From assembly GCA_021234155.1 (NCBI GenBank), contig JAJEKV010000032.1:8588736-8652735 (forward strand): DNA of 64,000 nucleotides, read 5' to 3'. Below the pieces are notes generated by a model, which saw nothing but the letters and a program-made list of their open reading frames with translations, was not told the DNA's origin and made no database searches. Every line of letters begins with the position of its first letter. The first letter of the stretch is position 1. Shown piece by piece: positions 11,068 to 23,103 of this stretch. The position numbers and the translations under genes are program-made. Origin of the DNA: Isoetes taiwanensis (lineage: Eukaryota > Streptophyta > Lycopodiopsida > Isoetales > Isoetaceae).

Positions 11068-12654
11068 TGTGACGGCCCCAGCTCCTATACGATGCCCCGA
11101 TCGTATACAAACTGGAGATCATCCCTCAAACCAGCATCTGCTCGCTGACATGAGGCCGTCCACCTAACATCGGGCTCTTGCTGGTGGCCAAGAACCCGAC
11201 GGGGAAGAATGGACGTGTCATTCATCCCGTCTCCCTCGGGATCGATCTAGCTGCGGAAGCGTAAACACACATGAGCACATGACATCAATCAACAATAACA
11301 TACCCACCTCGAAGGGTGGTCCACCATATCACGAAGGGTGGTCCACCATATCACAGTAGCTGCAACAACACATCAGTACATCAACATAACATGGGGAAAT
11401 CCTACCCAGGCTCAGACTTTTGGGGAAAGACTGACGGCTTGGGTCTCCGGATAACAATGCGGCGAGAATTCATGGCAAATGGATTTGGCCGGCATAGGAA
11501 CATGGTCATTGGGTAGTCCACTCCATCTCCCCTCCTGTGCATACTTTGCGAGATAGGCTGAAAAGTATTGGAGCTCCATCGTAGCTTTCAGGGTTCATAG
11601 CCAAAGGGGCTACTACGGGCTGCATCTCCCCGACCCCCCGATGAGGCGGGAGGAGATCACTCCCCTCGAAGGTTCATGCCAATCACAAAGGCTGAGAGAG
11701 CCACTTTGCAGATACTCACTTGAACCCCTAGAAGATGACGCATCATCCAAGAGGTGTCGAGCCCATACCCCGCCCTCACGCGCAGGTGCGTGGTATTAGG
11801 CCTAGCCCACAATGTTCCCCTACGGCCGCCACGCTACATCCGGAGGGATCAAGTGTGATCGGACAAGCCCTTCCTTGTCAGCCGGTCTAGCTCCGCCACC
11901 CACAGCCAGGCGGGCTCTTATGCACAGGCCGCATTAATTGGGAATTAATGGGCTAACTATGATCATACAACTACTTGGGCTCTGGGTCTCTACCCCCTTC
12001 CCAATACACAAGAGTGGCGCATAGAATGTCAAAACATCATCAACGTAATCAACATAACGTAATACATCTATTCTAATCTACCTAATGATACATGGTTAGG
12101 TTCCTTTGTTAGTGTCTATCATTCTTAGGGTCAGAGGGGTCGCCTATAGCTAAGAATGAATGCTAAACCCCTCTTGAACGAGGCCCTGATAACTTCGGAT
12201 CTACCTATTGAATCAACCACCCACCCGCATCTTGGCGGCTTCCCACTCCTCCTGGCGTCCATGCCGGCGATCTCGGTCTGGCGATCTTGGATCGAAGCCG
12301 CAACTGGAAAATCCGACTTCTCTCTCTTCCATTCAGGTGAAATGCATCCTCTGCTGCTCCAATCCGGTGACTTCGAGAGGTCGAACCGAAAGGGTTTCCC
12401 TTTTAGGGTTTATGCCCCTTTATCTCCACGCATTTAGGGCTGGTCCCTTTTTGGTCAATGGGTCATTGCCACGTGGCAAAAAGGGATTATATTCACATGT
12501 TGCTTTAACATGTGCAATATAATAGTTCACAAGGTCGTACCCTAGGGTACTACCCTTTACGGTCGCCGTGTACATGTCGTCTGAGTCGACATGTACTAGT
12601 GACGTGTCAGTATAATATACGTATTCATACCGTATGTTATACTGGAACGTCACA
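11068..12654 (-). repeat. 5' LTR of the 11 kb element
   Basis: This is the better preserved LTR, 1587 bp, with TGTGACG and CGTCACA at its ends. It also shares short blocks with the LTR family at 44357 and 46271, for example the segment around a cccctcctgtg motif near 11530 and the gatgaggcgg region near 11640, so the two families appear related. Plus-strand open frames inside it (12156-12522) are not considered genes. Confidence 0.85.
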
Positions 12655-14530
12655 CCGACCCTATCTGAGTTCAAATCGCTTCATCTCTTCATCAAACTAG
12701 TGGTAAAGAGGAAGACAAAGCGATTGGAAGGGCTGTTCAGGGAGCTGTAAAAAGGATCCGACCAAAAAATTTAAGCCCCACCGCATAGTTTTACGCTTGG
12801 TTCTTTGGTCAGACATACCATTTTTTGGCCAGAAATATTATATTTTTGGCCAGAAACACCACTTTTTTGGCCGGAAATACCACTTGGCTATTATCGAGTG
12901 GCCGGAAATACCACAAAAAAGGACCGGAAATACCACATCCCGGGCTCTATATATGGGCGTCCTACATAATCAGGTTGATTTTCATGGTAATCAGGTCGAC
13001 TTTCATAGTGGCTACTAGTTGCTAAAGTGTTATACTTGATACATGAGGTAGAAATTAATCTCTACTTTGTAAGGAATTCTTGGCAAGAATGGGTTCTAAA
13101 GTTATGTTTTAAAAAGTTTTTCAGCATAATATGGCTTGAAAAGATCTCTGAGCACTTTTGTCTATCTTTTGAGCTACTTTTATGCAATCGAAACCGTAAA
13201 TCACGGCTGCCAGATTGAAACTCGTGATAGACTATTGGCTTGGGCGAATCGAGAAGGTGAAGCCATAGATTAAGCTAAAAGATTTTCTTCTAAACCTGGG
13301 CATGGATAATTCAGCCCAAATTCATGGTCGATCCATTTTTTGGCCCGAGCATCCATTGAATCAGATGCTGATAGTTCCATCATCTATACAAATGATAACT
13401 GAACTTCGACGACTTCTAGATTCCCTCGACCTTCTGCTTCTGTAAATTCGGGTTGTTCCAATCAACCTGATTTTTTCGTTCTACGCAGACCAAAAACGCC
13501 GCTTCCAGTCTCTGTCCCGGCGAACCTGTAGTTGTGAATTTGCTGCTCCGATTCTCAAATCAAATCCTGCCCAATCCAGCCCAATCCTAGCTTCAAAGCT
13601 GTGTCACAGACTTGACTTTTCGGATTCTGCTCCGTGTGGCCTTTGTCGTGTCTTTCCTCTGCCATGTCGTTTCCTTTCTATTTATTATTTTTCAATGGTT
13701 ATGTACATGCTGCATTTATTAAAAATTCATTTTCGGTTTGGTTTAGAATTTATGGAACCGAATACAACTGAATATTATGCAAGTTTTGCTTTGGTTTATT
13801 GAATTAGAAAATGTAACGCCAGTCAAGAATTTGGTTTAATTGGCATATGTATCTGAATCAGATGGATACAATAAACAATCAAGAGCACAAGGAGGCAATA
13901 ACAAATTCAGATGGATACAATAAACAATCAAGAGCACAAGGAAGTAATAACAAATTCGAGTAAATCCCATGCATCTTGAGGCAATTGGCCATAGTAGCCT
14001 TCAAACTATATTGGTTTTCTGGGGGAAAAAAATTAAAAAATTAAAAAAGAAAAAAATTTGACTACATTTGGTTTTGGGTTTGTTAGGTCGGATGTGTTCT
14101 CCCCCTCCCCCCCTTCCCCTCCCCCCCCAAATGTTTGACAAAATTGACAATTATAATAAATTAATGGGTAACATAGGGGTGAAATTGGATACATGGTCGG
14201 GTTTTTACGCCCCCTAAAAAGGAATACATGGTCAAGCTGCAAACCTAAAGGTGTGCAATAAATAAGTTACTGTCATTTAATTTAAAGGCCTGCACCGAAA
14301 TGAAAAATTCTTTAGGGCTAAAAGGATTTCTTGCATATCTGGCCGACCTGGTTTCTCACTGACATTTCAGCCAGGATTTAAGACTCAGAATAAAGTATTT
14401 GGGCAAATACTTAGTAGTTTTGCAAAGAATGAGTCTTAGTTCTAATGCTAGCTCTGATAGTGAAGATTCAGGCACTGCCATGGCGCGTGAGCTTGAGTTA
14501 AGTAGAGAATTTGAGTTTTGTAAGGAATTA
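12655..14530. other. Intergenic DNA with short tandem repeats
   Basis: No coding region is recognised. At 12810-12940 a unit close to ttttggccggaaataccac recurs about five times with divergence. At 13861-13958 a 49-bp unit beginning gatggatacaataaacaatc is present as two almost identical tandem copies. At 14099-14128 the plus strand is a run of C tracts (minus-strand G tracts). Short open frames in this stretch have no recognisable product. Confidence 0.5.
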
Positions 14531-14537
14531 GCTAGAT

Positions 14538-15640
14538 TTGAAGAGAAGCATGGATAGACGAAGTAACAGCAGAGGTTTGATACAAAAAGGAGCCTTGATG
14601 GAGGAACTGGATATAATACCAAGAAAAGCATCTATTGCAACAAGAAATCTAATGATAACAATAGGCTTTGATGCCTTGATGGTTGTGGTAGATAAGTTAT
14701 CTAAAATGATACATTCCTTGCCACCACAAACACAACTTTGGATACAACCTTGTTATTTACCAAGGAGATTTTTATATTGCATAGAATACCTAGGGCGATC
14801 GTCTCCAATAAAGATCTGAAGTTCATCAGCGCCTTTTGGCAAGACTTCTTCAACACAATCCGCACCAAGTTGTGGATGAGTTCTACTTATCATCGGGCAA
14901 GTGGAGCTCACCAACAAAATCTTAGAGGACATGTTGAAAAACTATGTTTGGAACAAGCAATCCAAATGGGGTGATTACATCCACCTAGTCAAGTTTTTGC
15001 GTACAATAGTATGACACAAGAGTCATCGAAGATGTCTCACTTCATGATCAACTATGGTTATCAATGTTTGACCCTAGATATATGGCACAATCTAGTGTCC
15101 AAGGCGGAAATTTCTCAACAAGTTCTAGCAGATATACAGCAACTTGTGATAGAAGTGCGAGAATATCTCCTAATAGCAAGGGCACGTCAAAAGAGTCTAA
15201 CAGATAGCCATAGAACTATAAAGTTTGGCTCAAGGTAAAGGTGAAAGCAAACGAAGCTCCGTATCAGAAAGTGTAAGAAACTTGCTCCAAGTTGGGGGGA
15301 GCAATTTAAGATTGTCAAGCGAATAGGGAGCCAGTCATATAAGCTTGACTTATCTACTCATCTAAAAGTTCATAAAATCTTCCACGTAAGCTTGTTAAGA
15401 AGTATACTCCAAACCCGGAGGAAGTTTTGGAGACTCCAACCTTGTTGGAAATGACAAAGGAGCAAATTGAGATTGTTCCTGAGTTACTTCTTCACAAGGC
15501 ATTCAAGAAGACGTGAAGGTCAGAGTTTCTTCAGTATCTGATCAAGCGGAAACATGTGCCATTGGAAGATGCAACATGGGTATCAAAACATGATTTAGAG
15601 AAGCAAGACTCAGAGTTCATGGAGCAATTTGACGGCCAGG
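14538..15640 (+). pseudogene. Ty3/gypsy integrase and C-terminal remnant
   Basis: Across several plus-strand frames the translation resembles the gypsy integrase core: FDALMVVVDKLSKMIHSLP (DxxxVVVDRLSKxxHFxP in intact copies), then IVSNKDLKFISAFWQDFF and LWMSSTYHRASGAHQQNL, which stand for the catalytic-core IVSDRDxxFxSxFW and MSTAYHPQTDGQ segments. A frame from 15011 has the ARQKSLTDSHR motif, and 15500-15640 has EFLQYLIKRKHVPLEDATW, the typical chromodomain-like tail. The second catalytic Asp region reads N-K-D and the Glu region is lost. There are frameshifts and stops, so the copy is dead. Confidence 0.75.
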
Positions 15641-15679
15641 TCGCCATTAACTTAGTCGATGCCGGCCAGTTAGGTAAGT

Positions 15680-16050
15680 GTAGTAGCTTAGTTTAGTGCA
15701 TGACGCCTAAGGAGAGAGGCTTAAACCTGGATGTTCTTTATGCTTAAACCTTCAGGCCCATGATGCATGACGCGTGCGTATAAAAATCATGTTTTTTTTT
15801 TTTTTTTTTTTTTTTGGGGTAGAAAATCGTGGGCGATGATGGGATCGTCTGAAACATTCCTTAGCCATGATGCACTGCATGTGCGCACGACCAGAGGTCG
15901 TATAGGAGGTAATTATCTAATCATGGGCGATGATGGGGCATCCTAGGTATTCCCTATGCTTAAATCTGAATGGGCCATAGTTCAGTGCAGGTATGCAGTG
16001 GTAACCTTGAACTCGTAGTTCGGCTCAAGGAGGTAATTAGGATGGTGTTT
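15680..16050 (+). repeat. Degenerate ~105-bp tandem repeats with an internal T tract
   Basis: The motif gggcgatgatggg(g)(c)atc occurs near 15830 and 15930. It is followed each time by related sequence containing a gccatgatgca or gccatagttca block and a tgcgcac/tgcagtgg block; an earlier partial unit begins near 15715. A run of about 25 T residues interrupts the first unit at 15791-15815. The array follows the gypsy pol remnant and may be its 3' untranslated region. Confidence 0.5.
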
Positions 16051-16265
16051 TCCTTAAAATCACAACTTATTAACTAAACTAATATGATATGCTATGCATT
16101 GTAAGTCAGTGAAGGATGAGCATGAAGGAAAGAGCACATCACGAGAAGAATAGGAGTTATAGATTTTGTGCAAAATTATAAACTCCTAAACATCTCGTTA
16201 TGACACTACGTTATTATTTTTGGGTTGCCCCTAGGGGGGCAAACCCTTGTTTATGTGGGTTTGTG

Positions 16266-16305
16266 GCATATCTTAAGTATATGCTAGAATATACTTAAGA
16301 TATGC
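16266..16305. repeat. Perfect 17-bp inverted repeat with 6-base loop
   Basis: The arm gcatatcttaagtatat (16266-16282) is repeated exactly in inverse at 16289-16305 around the loop gctaga. A second near-palindrome, gggttgcccc to ggggcaaaccc, lies just before it at about 16222-16246. Either could mark a small foldback element. Confidence 0.8.
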
Positions 16306-16572
16306 TGGTGACTGCTAAAAACCCCTTGTTTCCTGTAAACTGGCGGTTTCGTGCATTCTGGATCACGGATGTTCCAACCGGGTAACTGGCAGGGCAGAGT
16401 GAAGCTCGAGTCTGATCCGGTGCTTGCAGCTGCTAGTTTTTTTCCATTGTTCTCTCGCAGGATATAAGTTATGGCTGCGAAATACCTTGCTAAGCCGAAT
16501 TAAAAATGTTTTCTTCTTCTCACTCACCTTTTCCACTTTCCACGACGGAGCAAGGCAAGGTCTAAAGCAGCT

Positions 16573-16740
16573 ATGGAGGAGCAGGGCAAGGCCATTGTTC
16601 AAAATACAAAGACCATAGTCTTTTTGGCCGGGCTGGAATTGCTTTTGCTTCCAATAGTGACAGCCGAGAAGGTTAGTTACAGCGGCCCATGGATGCCGGG
16701 CTGGAAAATTCTTGGTAGAGAGTGGATCTTTGAGGTCTGA
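16573..16740 (+). CDS. Small hydrophobic ORF or possible first exon
   Basis: A 55-codon frame from ATG at 16573 has a short polar N-terminus, a hydrophobic run (TIVFLAGLELLLLPIVTA) and then a polar tail, the shape of a signal peptide or single membrane anchor. A possible splice donor (gagaag followed by gttagt) lies immediately after the hydrophobic run. I do not recognise the product and no downstream exon could be matched, so it may be chance. Confidence 0.15.
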   Translation: MEEQGKAIVQNTKTIVFLAGLELLLLPIVTAEKVSYSGPWMPGWKILGREWIFEV

Positions 16741-18180
16741 TATGAACTGCTTTTGCGTTCACATATGTTGACTGGAAATGCAAAGGTTGAAAAATGTACA
16801 GACCAGTTGTACGCCATCGCACAGATCTAAGGAACATGGCTTGGGAAGTGAAAATCGACAAGCATTTTTCCTCCTACTAAATATGCTTGAACGAGGCTTT
16901 GGCTCACCGGCTATGGAGCTATGACATAAGAAATAAGGAGAGACATGTATCAGGTCAGGATATTCATTCTGATCCATAAGTTTATACACGGAAATGGAAA
17001 ATATGGTCGCATGTAGCAATGCCATGCATGTTGGAGAGATTGTCAAAGCCACTTCCAAAACCATGGTATACAAGACACTTGCAAAGCCATGGCTGCACTG
17101 GGTGCATATGGTGTATTGCAACAGATGAGAGTGATCTAAGGATCTACCATCAACATGTACTATCTTACTCTTCACTTTTGTTCAACGACTTTCAACTCAA
17201 TAGTTTGTCACGTATTTTAGAGCTATATAATTCAAGATGTTAGGCTGCAAGGGGTCATATTGCAGCAGTTGTACCTTCAATACAAAAATGAAAATGCACT
17301 GTCATGTGAATTTTCCAAAATTAGGTAAAATTGATGCCAATGCAAAGCTAATTTTGATGCCAACACAAAGGCATAACATCTGGAGGCTAGAGCTGAGGAC
17401 AATGCAGTTATGCTGGGTTGTGCGGTTGGCAAACCAGTTCTCAAGAACAAGGAGGCAGGATGCCTTTATAGTAATCTCAGATTAGACCATAAAACATTTC
17501 TGTTTACTCTTTCTTAACCCATGGACTTCAGTACATATATTTGGCATTCTTTAAGGGTATGCAAATCTGTAAGGATCATGACTACATGGCACATCAGCAG
17601 ATATATTTGGCATTCTTTATGGACATGCAAATTGCTCCTGATGGGATTGAAATAGAGGTTCTACACTTTGGAATGGTAATAGGAGCTGGAGGGAGGTAGA
17701 TATAGGAATTGAACTGAGGTAGATGCTGGTGGAACAGACAACTTTTATACATTTTGGGAGTGGATAGCAGAGCAGATGCATTCTCTCAATAAAGATGTTT
17801 AGCCGGGACTAGGATCATGTGGGCTTTATGATATTGCTTTTGCTGCATAAGACGATCAATATGAAGGCAAAAACTAGTGAAAGGTCTGTCTGCTTCAAAC
17901 TAGTTCATAGGTGAGCACTGATAGAGTTCTGGTTTAATTTGAGCTAAGTTGCAACCTAGCGATTTGGTAGCAGTCTAAGGCCAGAAAACAGTTTGATTGC
18001 CAGGGCATATAGAGAGTTCACGAAAGGGTTTGACCTGTCTGACTAGCCATGGCCAGGTGTAAAATAAGCCCTGTTTAGGTAGAACTTCCATTTGCTATTT
18101 GAAGCTCTCCTTAAAGATGTCTGGATCATGTGCTATAGGTTTCTGTTGTGGTGTGTTTGCAGCTAGCATTTACCTTGTAG
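16741..18180. other. Non-coding stretch
   Basis: Open frames here are under 140 codons and none resembles a known family; the longest (16759-17175, minus) lacks features of a real gene. No repeat structure stands out. Confidence 0.4.
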
Positions 18181-18183
18181 TTT

Positions 18184-18570
18184 TTTTCTTTGTTGCTGCA
18201 TCTAAATTCTTGTTGCAAGAACAATATTCATGAAGATTTGTTTGGTCTTGCCACTTTTATTGCCGAAGCAAATATCTGTGTTGCAACTCAAGGTATGCAC
18301 TTATGTCCTTTTTTCTTCATGTGTATCTTGTGTAATTCCTTGAGGAATCATAGGGATGAAAATTGCTCAAGCTATTACTTTTTTGCTGCATTTCAGTTCT
18401 CATTGTAAGAAAAATATTAATGAAGCCTTGTTTGGTCTTGTCTCTTTTGTTGCAGAAGCAAAATTTTGTGTAGAACTTAAGGTAGACTCTTATGGCCTTT
18501 GTCTTCATGTGTATCTTGTGTAAGTCCTTGAAGATCAAAGGGATTAAAAACTGATCAAGCTATTTTTATT
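18184..18570 (+). repeat. Two-copy ~190-bp tandem duplication containing splice-like junctions
   Basis: A segment starting near tgttgctgcat at 18191 recurs at 18381 with moderate divergence, period about 190 bp. Each copy has a T-rich run, a gaagcaaa block and an aag/gta junction. In the second copy the block is preceded by tgttgcag, so it looks like a tiny exon with acceptor and donor. Whether these are real alternative exons or just duplicated intronic sequence cannot be decided here. Confidence 0.6.
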
Positions 18571-19420
18571 TTTTCTAGCACTCTATTTGGTACTTTTAGA
18601 TGCACTTTTAAGACTATCTGGGCAGTTTGCTGAAAGCGGCTTTAGTCCATAAGGGCGTTTGCAAAGTTGAAATTTTATTTTGATATACTTGGCATTTGAA
18701 GTAATGGCTGAGGTATTTTCTCACTAGGCATCTAGGATATGGCCATTTTACAGTCGAAGTTAAGACCATGTAGCTATTGGATTATCTAAAACTGAAAAGA
18801 GGACCAACAATACCGTAGCTGTGGAAACTTCCTCTCCTGTGATGATTTTGAATATTGGATGCGAATATGGTGCACTTCTTAGTCTCCTGACCAAATCTGT
18901 CCCATCTTCATCAGATTTTTCTCTAGAGTGTGGCTGCCCGATTGTATTCTGGTGAGCACGTCAGGTATTTGACTTTTGACAGTTTGCATTTATTGTTAGC
19001 TATGTGGCTTTACTTATATTCACCATTGCCATGGGTTATTGGATCTGTATTTATACGGTACAGCCGGATGAACGATAATAGCGCCTACTATTGGAAAGGG
19101 AAGTAAGTAATGAGGGCTAGAAAAACGATTTGAGGTGGCATTGTCTACGGAGAAGCCACCCTCAGGCCAAGTTACTATAGTGTCTCCTACGACGGGTGTG
19201 TTAGCTTATACAAATTGTATCACAAAAATCAACTGTCGCATCTTCAAAAGCATCTGATCAAGAAAAATGTATGACCTTTTATTGCTATAGGTTTTTTTAA
19301 TGAACAAACAAATTGGACTTGTCCATTTGTAACAAAACCCCTTTAATCAAAGACTCTTTCTTTCTGCACAACACTCTCTAAGCCATGGCATGGTGTTCCT
19401 AAGTTTGGGAGCGGTGATAT
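18571..19420. other. Non-coding stretch
   Basis: No open frame over 60 codons of interest, no repeat and no motif recognised. Confidence 0.4.
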
Positions 19421-19424
19421 TCTC

Positions 19425-19905
19425 AATGGTTCTTTTATAAGAATGAACCCTTGGAAGTTGAAAAACTATTAAAGCAAAAATACCTCAACCCAATGCAAAG
19501 CTTAAAAATTGGCAAATGGTTCTTTTATAAGAATGAACCCTTGGAAATTGAAAAACTATAAACTATTAAAGCAAAAATACCTCAACCCAATGCAAAGCTT
19601 AAAAACTGGCGTCTCCTTAAACTATCAAAGCAAAAATAACTCAAGCCAATGTGAAGCATGCATTTACACGTCTCCAAGTTCAACAAAATATGACATTTTG
19701 ATTAGAAACCAAATCCAAATACACGAACAATAATAGAAAATCGAAACCATCACACTAAAACAACTATGACGCCATCAAGTTATTGTTCAAATCAAAGATC
19801 TTTGTAACTCCTAATATATTATACAATACAAGCTATATTGCGGCTTTCAAATCAAAGATATTTGTAACTCCCAATAGAATACAAGACATATTGCGGCTTA
19901 ATCAT
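19425..19905. repeat. Two adjacent tandem duplications
   Basis: A 90-bp unit beginning aatggttcttttataagaat is present at 19425 and 19515, with a partial third copy around 19617-19660. A separate 60-bp unit beginning ttcaaatcaaagat is present at 19786 and 19846. Both show small divergence between copies. No coding function is apparent. Confidence 0.75.
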
Positions 19906-20926
19906 TTAAAGGTTCCCAGCGTTAGCAAATCAACTCTGGACACCGTAACTAGTAAAATTATGTAGTTGAATTTTCATATTCACCAGATCATTACAATGTA
20001 TTGAAAATGCTACATCAAGACTTATAAGGCAAGTAAAACAAACTCATGCAATATCCTATCAAGACGCATTGGGGCACATGCGGAGGTCTTACCAAATATG
20101 GGTTGTGATTTCAATTAATTATCACAAATTTCTCTGGTACCAGATTTTCTTAAATGGTCAATGCTTTCTCTAAGACAATGGACTTGAATTTGCAGTTGTA
20201 AAGGTAGATAATCTCCCAAATTTGCATCTCCAGCATGCTGATGACAGTGGACGCGCAACCACGGACTCCAAATCATTGGCTTCGACAGGGGCTAGGCTCA
20301 GTACCCGACCCATAACTATTGAGCAACAAAAGACATGCCTTCACATTTTTAAGCAACATTACTTTGCTTGCAACTTCCATGTATTTCATGCTATTAAATT
20401 CTAAGCAACCTTCTTCAATTTCAAATATCGAGTTCTTTTTTCATACCCTAAACAAATTTGACATGCAAAACAATTCCACAGTTTCTAAGTTCTTTTTGCA
20501 CCCCCTTCCCCCCCTTTTATTTCTCTATTTGGATTCTTCATACATTGTTTCGTATGTTATCAAATAACAAGTACTTCCATGTATTTCATGCTATTAATAA
20601 AGTCATGGTATCAAGTACTCTATTGTCTAGAAGTACATTTTGAATTGATTGTCAAAACATGAGCTTCAACTATGATTTAAGCCACCTCACCCTCTGGCAA
20701 TCGAGGGCAACCCTCCGTGCGCAGCACCTTGTTTATAATGATAAACTTTAAGGCTATATAATTTTTGTACAAGTGTATAAGTATAGCATTACAATTATCG
20801 TTATGATTAAATATTGAAAGTTAATCGCTTCAATAAGGTTCTAAATGTTATATTCCTTGTTATTATATCTTGTAAGATTGATGCAGGCTCGTCACATTAC
20901 CGTAATGCTGAGGACAACATTATGCT

Positions 20927-21065
20927 AAAGGGGGGAGAATGTGACATTCCCCTAAAATATATGGTATAAATACTTATTTATTAAGCCACGTCAATATACA
21001 AGCCTACCTTAGTAGCCTTGTATACCTTGGTATGGAGAAGGGAACATGGTTAAGTCAATATCTTC
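20927..21065 (+). mobile_element. Gypsy polypurine tract and start of a 3' LTR
   Basis: A polypurine tract aaaggggggagaa (20927-20939) is followed directly by TGTGACATTCCCCTAAAATA, an LTR start. The next 110 bp or so match the LTR beginning at 44357, including the acgtca and cttgtatac blocks; similarity fades after about 21065. This marks the 3' end of a plus-strand element. It could belong with the integrase remnant at 14538, although 5 kb of unrelated sequence lies between. Confidence 0.65.
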
Positions 21066-23040
21066 TTTTTTAAAAAGGCAAGGCATTGGGGAATGTGCCC
21101 AGAACGCCACATGCGGCGTTTCCTCTCCCCTTGCGGGACACTGATTGTGGCTATTGAATACGAATTTTGAATTTTTCCTTCTCTCTTTTAGCGTCCACTA
21201 CCAGTCCGCTCGCCCATCTCTTGCCGAAAGACCAATCTGCATACAACATTTGAAGTCTATGATTGGGAAGATTGGAGCCTGGCCGAGTTGAGCTGTTTGA
21301 TTTTCTTATTTTCATCATTTTCTTTTTTGGTTTTCAGATCTAACCCTAAACTTGCAGGACGTTCACTAGCAGCTTGGGGTCGTTGGCCTTCTCTGCCAAA
21401 TCAATGCGTACCTTTTAGCAGGAGCTGGGGTTTTGCGTAGCCTTTTGGCTAGAGGTTTGTAAATTTTAGCTTTTTTGGCAGGAGGAACGAAAGGTATTTA
21501 TTTTCAACCTTTGTAGGCTTGGCCAGAGATGGAGGTTCGGAAATCTGAGAGTCTCAGATCCACAAAGGAGTCCGACCAGATTATATGGAAGAGTTCGAAA
21601 TTCTATTTTATTAGTCAAAGATGATTGTCACAAGAGGTAATTTCCAACCATAAAGCACACATTTTATTACTACATTCTTTAATTCCTTCTGAAAGATTTT
21701 TAGCAAAGATAATAGCAGCATCAACAGAAATGAAACAACTAATTTGAAGCAATGAGTTTGAAGAATCGAACTTAAACCCAAGCTTCCACGGCTGCCATGC
21801 TTCTACATGTTAACTTTCTGCAAAGGTCTTACTGAATTTTGTGTAAGTATGCTCTCATCTTTTTTGTGTATGCTTTTTCTTGAATAATCTCTGATGTTGT
21901 CCTTGATCTGTTTTACAAAGACATAAGTGTGCTTTGTAGAAGAGTTCAAATAGCTCTGAATTTACAAGGGGATTTTATCTCTGGAGATGTTGTATAGCGC
22001 TTGCAAATGCAGCAGTAGCATAGTTAGGAATACTAATAGTGGTACCCCAGTGAATACACAATGTTTCCCTATTTGCAAGAGAAGAGGGCTTTTGCTTAGA
22101 TTGTCTCATCTTTTGTAGATATTGATTTGTAGATCGTGGTAAAGAATATACGTTTAATATTTATTTTGTCGGCATCTCGAGCTGCATCACATAAACACTT
22201 TTCTATTTTCCTTTCTTGCATGGGTTGCTCTAGAAAGTGGCGAGACACTTGAAAATCAGCTTGGAAGCATTTCATTTTACAAGTGACAGTGAAGCTATCT
22301 TTTGGTAAGCTTGGCCTTAAGTTATACCCTATCTAGGTACCTAAAGATCTTTGGTATTTTTTGCAAGCTGCTGTCTCTATAACACCCCTAATATTTTATG
22401 TGTTATGTGCACTCTTAATATTTTACATATTTTGTGCAGGCTATGTTAGTGTATATCATATGATGCAGCTTATAAGCTATCAAACTGGCCAAATGAGACA
22501 CTTAATTAATAGTAACCAGACATATTGTACAGGTAGCTGTGAATGTTCCTATAGAAAATGGTATGTTCACCATCATTGTTTGTTGCCATGAAGGTTATAG
22601 AAAATAGTATGTTCATGCTATTCTTACCCACTACTAAGATATTGTTTGTCAAGATCTGAAGTCCAACATGGCTTTAATACTTTTACAGGTGGATTTATGC
22701 AATTTCAAGGGATCAATACTTCGCAATGCAACCATTTTTTAGAAGGCTACCGGCTTCAACACTTTGAAAGCAACCTGGCGCGCAGGCTTTATGTTGTTTT
22801 TGCCACGTGTGTTGAGTATAGAGACAAAGCATGCATGCATTCTGTTGAGCAATACTTTCAATCATGAGCAATTAGAAACTACATTGCATATAAGGTTGTA
22901 ATCAATTCTCTGCTACGCTTTAATTTTTCCGTTCTGTGCTTAGGATATTTTTTAGAGCAATAAGCTCTCCTTTCTATTTACTTCCCATTCTACCAAATTC
23001 CAACTAATACATGCATTTGAATGTAATGCAGGGAGTCTAG
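21066..23040. other. Non-coding stretch
   Basis: May begin with remaining LTR sequence. Plus-strand frames of 70-76 codons at 22361 and 22646 look like chance. No repeat or RNA gene recognised. Confidence 0.35.
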
Positions 23041-23103
23041 ATCGTGAGTTTGATTGCCTTACCAAGGCGAGGGGCCGCCACGAAAACGGTCCCGATCAGC
23101 CAT

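Larger units (their letters stand above)
1563..12654 (-). mobile_element. LTR retrotransposon, large non-autonomous (LARD-like) derivative
   Basis: Two similar blocks of about 1.55 kb (1563-3099 and 11068-12654) flank roughly 8 kb. A primer binding site complementary to initiator Met-tRNA lies just inside the right copy and a polypurine tract just inside the left copy, so the element is transcribed on the minus strand with its 5' LTR on the right. The right LTR starts TGTGACG and ends CGTCACA on the plus strand, a 7-bp terminal inverted repeat. The internal region has fragmentary minus-strand frames (about 6200-8770) rich in Arg, Gln, Thr and Ser, some perhaps gag-derived. I find no YxDD reverse transcriptase box, RNase H or DDE integrase. 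That fits a large retrotransposon derivative that uses enzymes from a relative. No clear target-site duplication was found. Confidence 0.75.

Noticed and set aside
12156-12522. Plus-strand open frames of 93 and 104 codons
   Set aside because: They lie inside an LTR, are antisense to the element, and are not conserved in the partner LTR at 2610-2828.
15791-15815. Poly(T) as tail of a minus-strand LINE
   Set aside because: No LINE coding sequence lies to its right on the minus strand and no target-site duplication was found.
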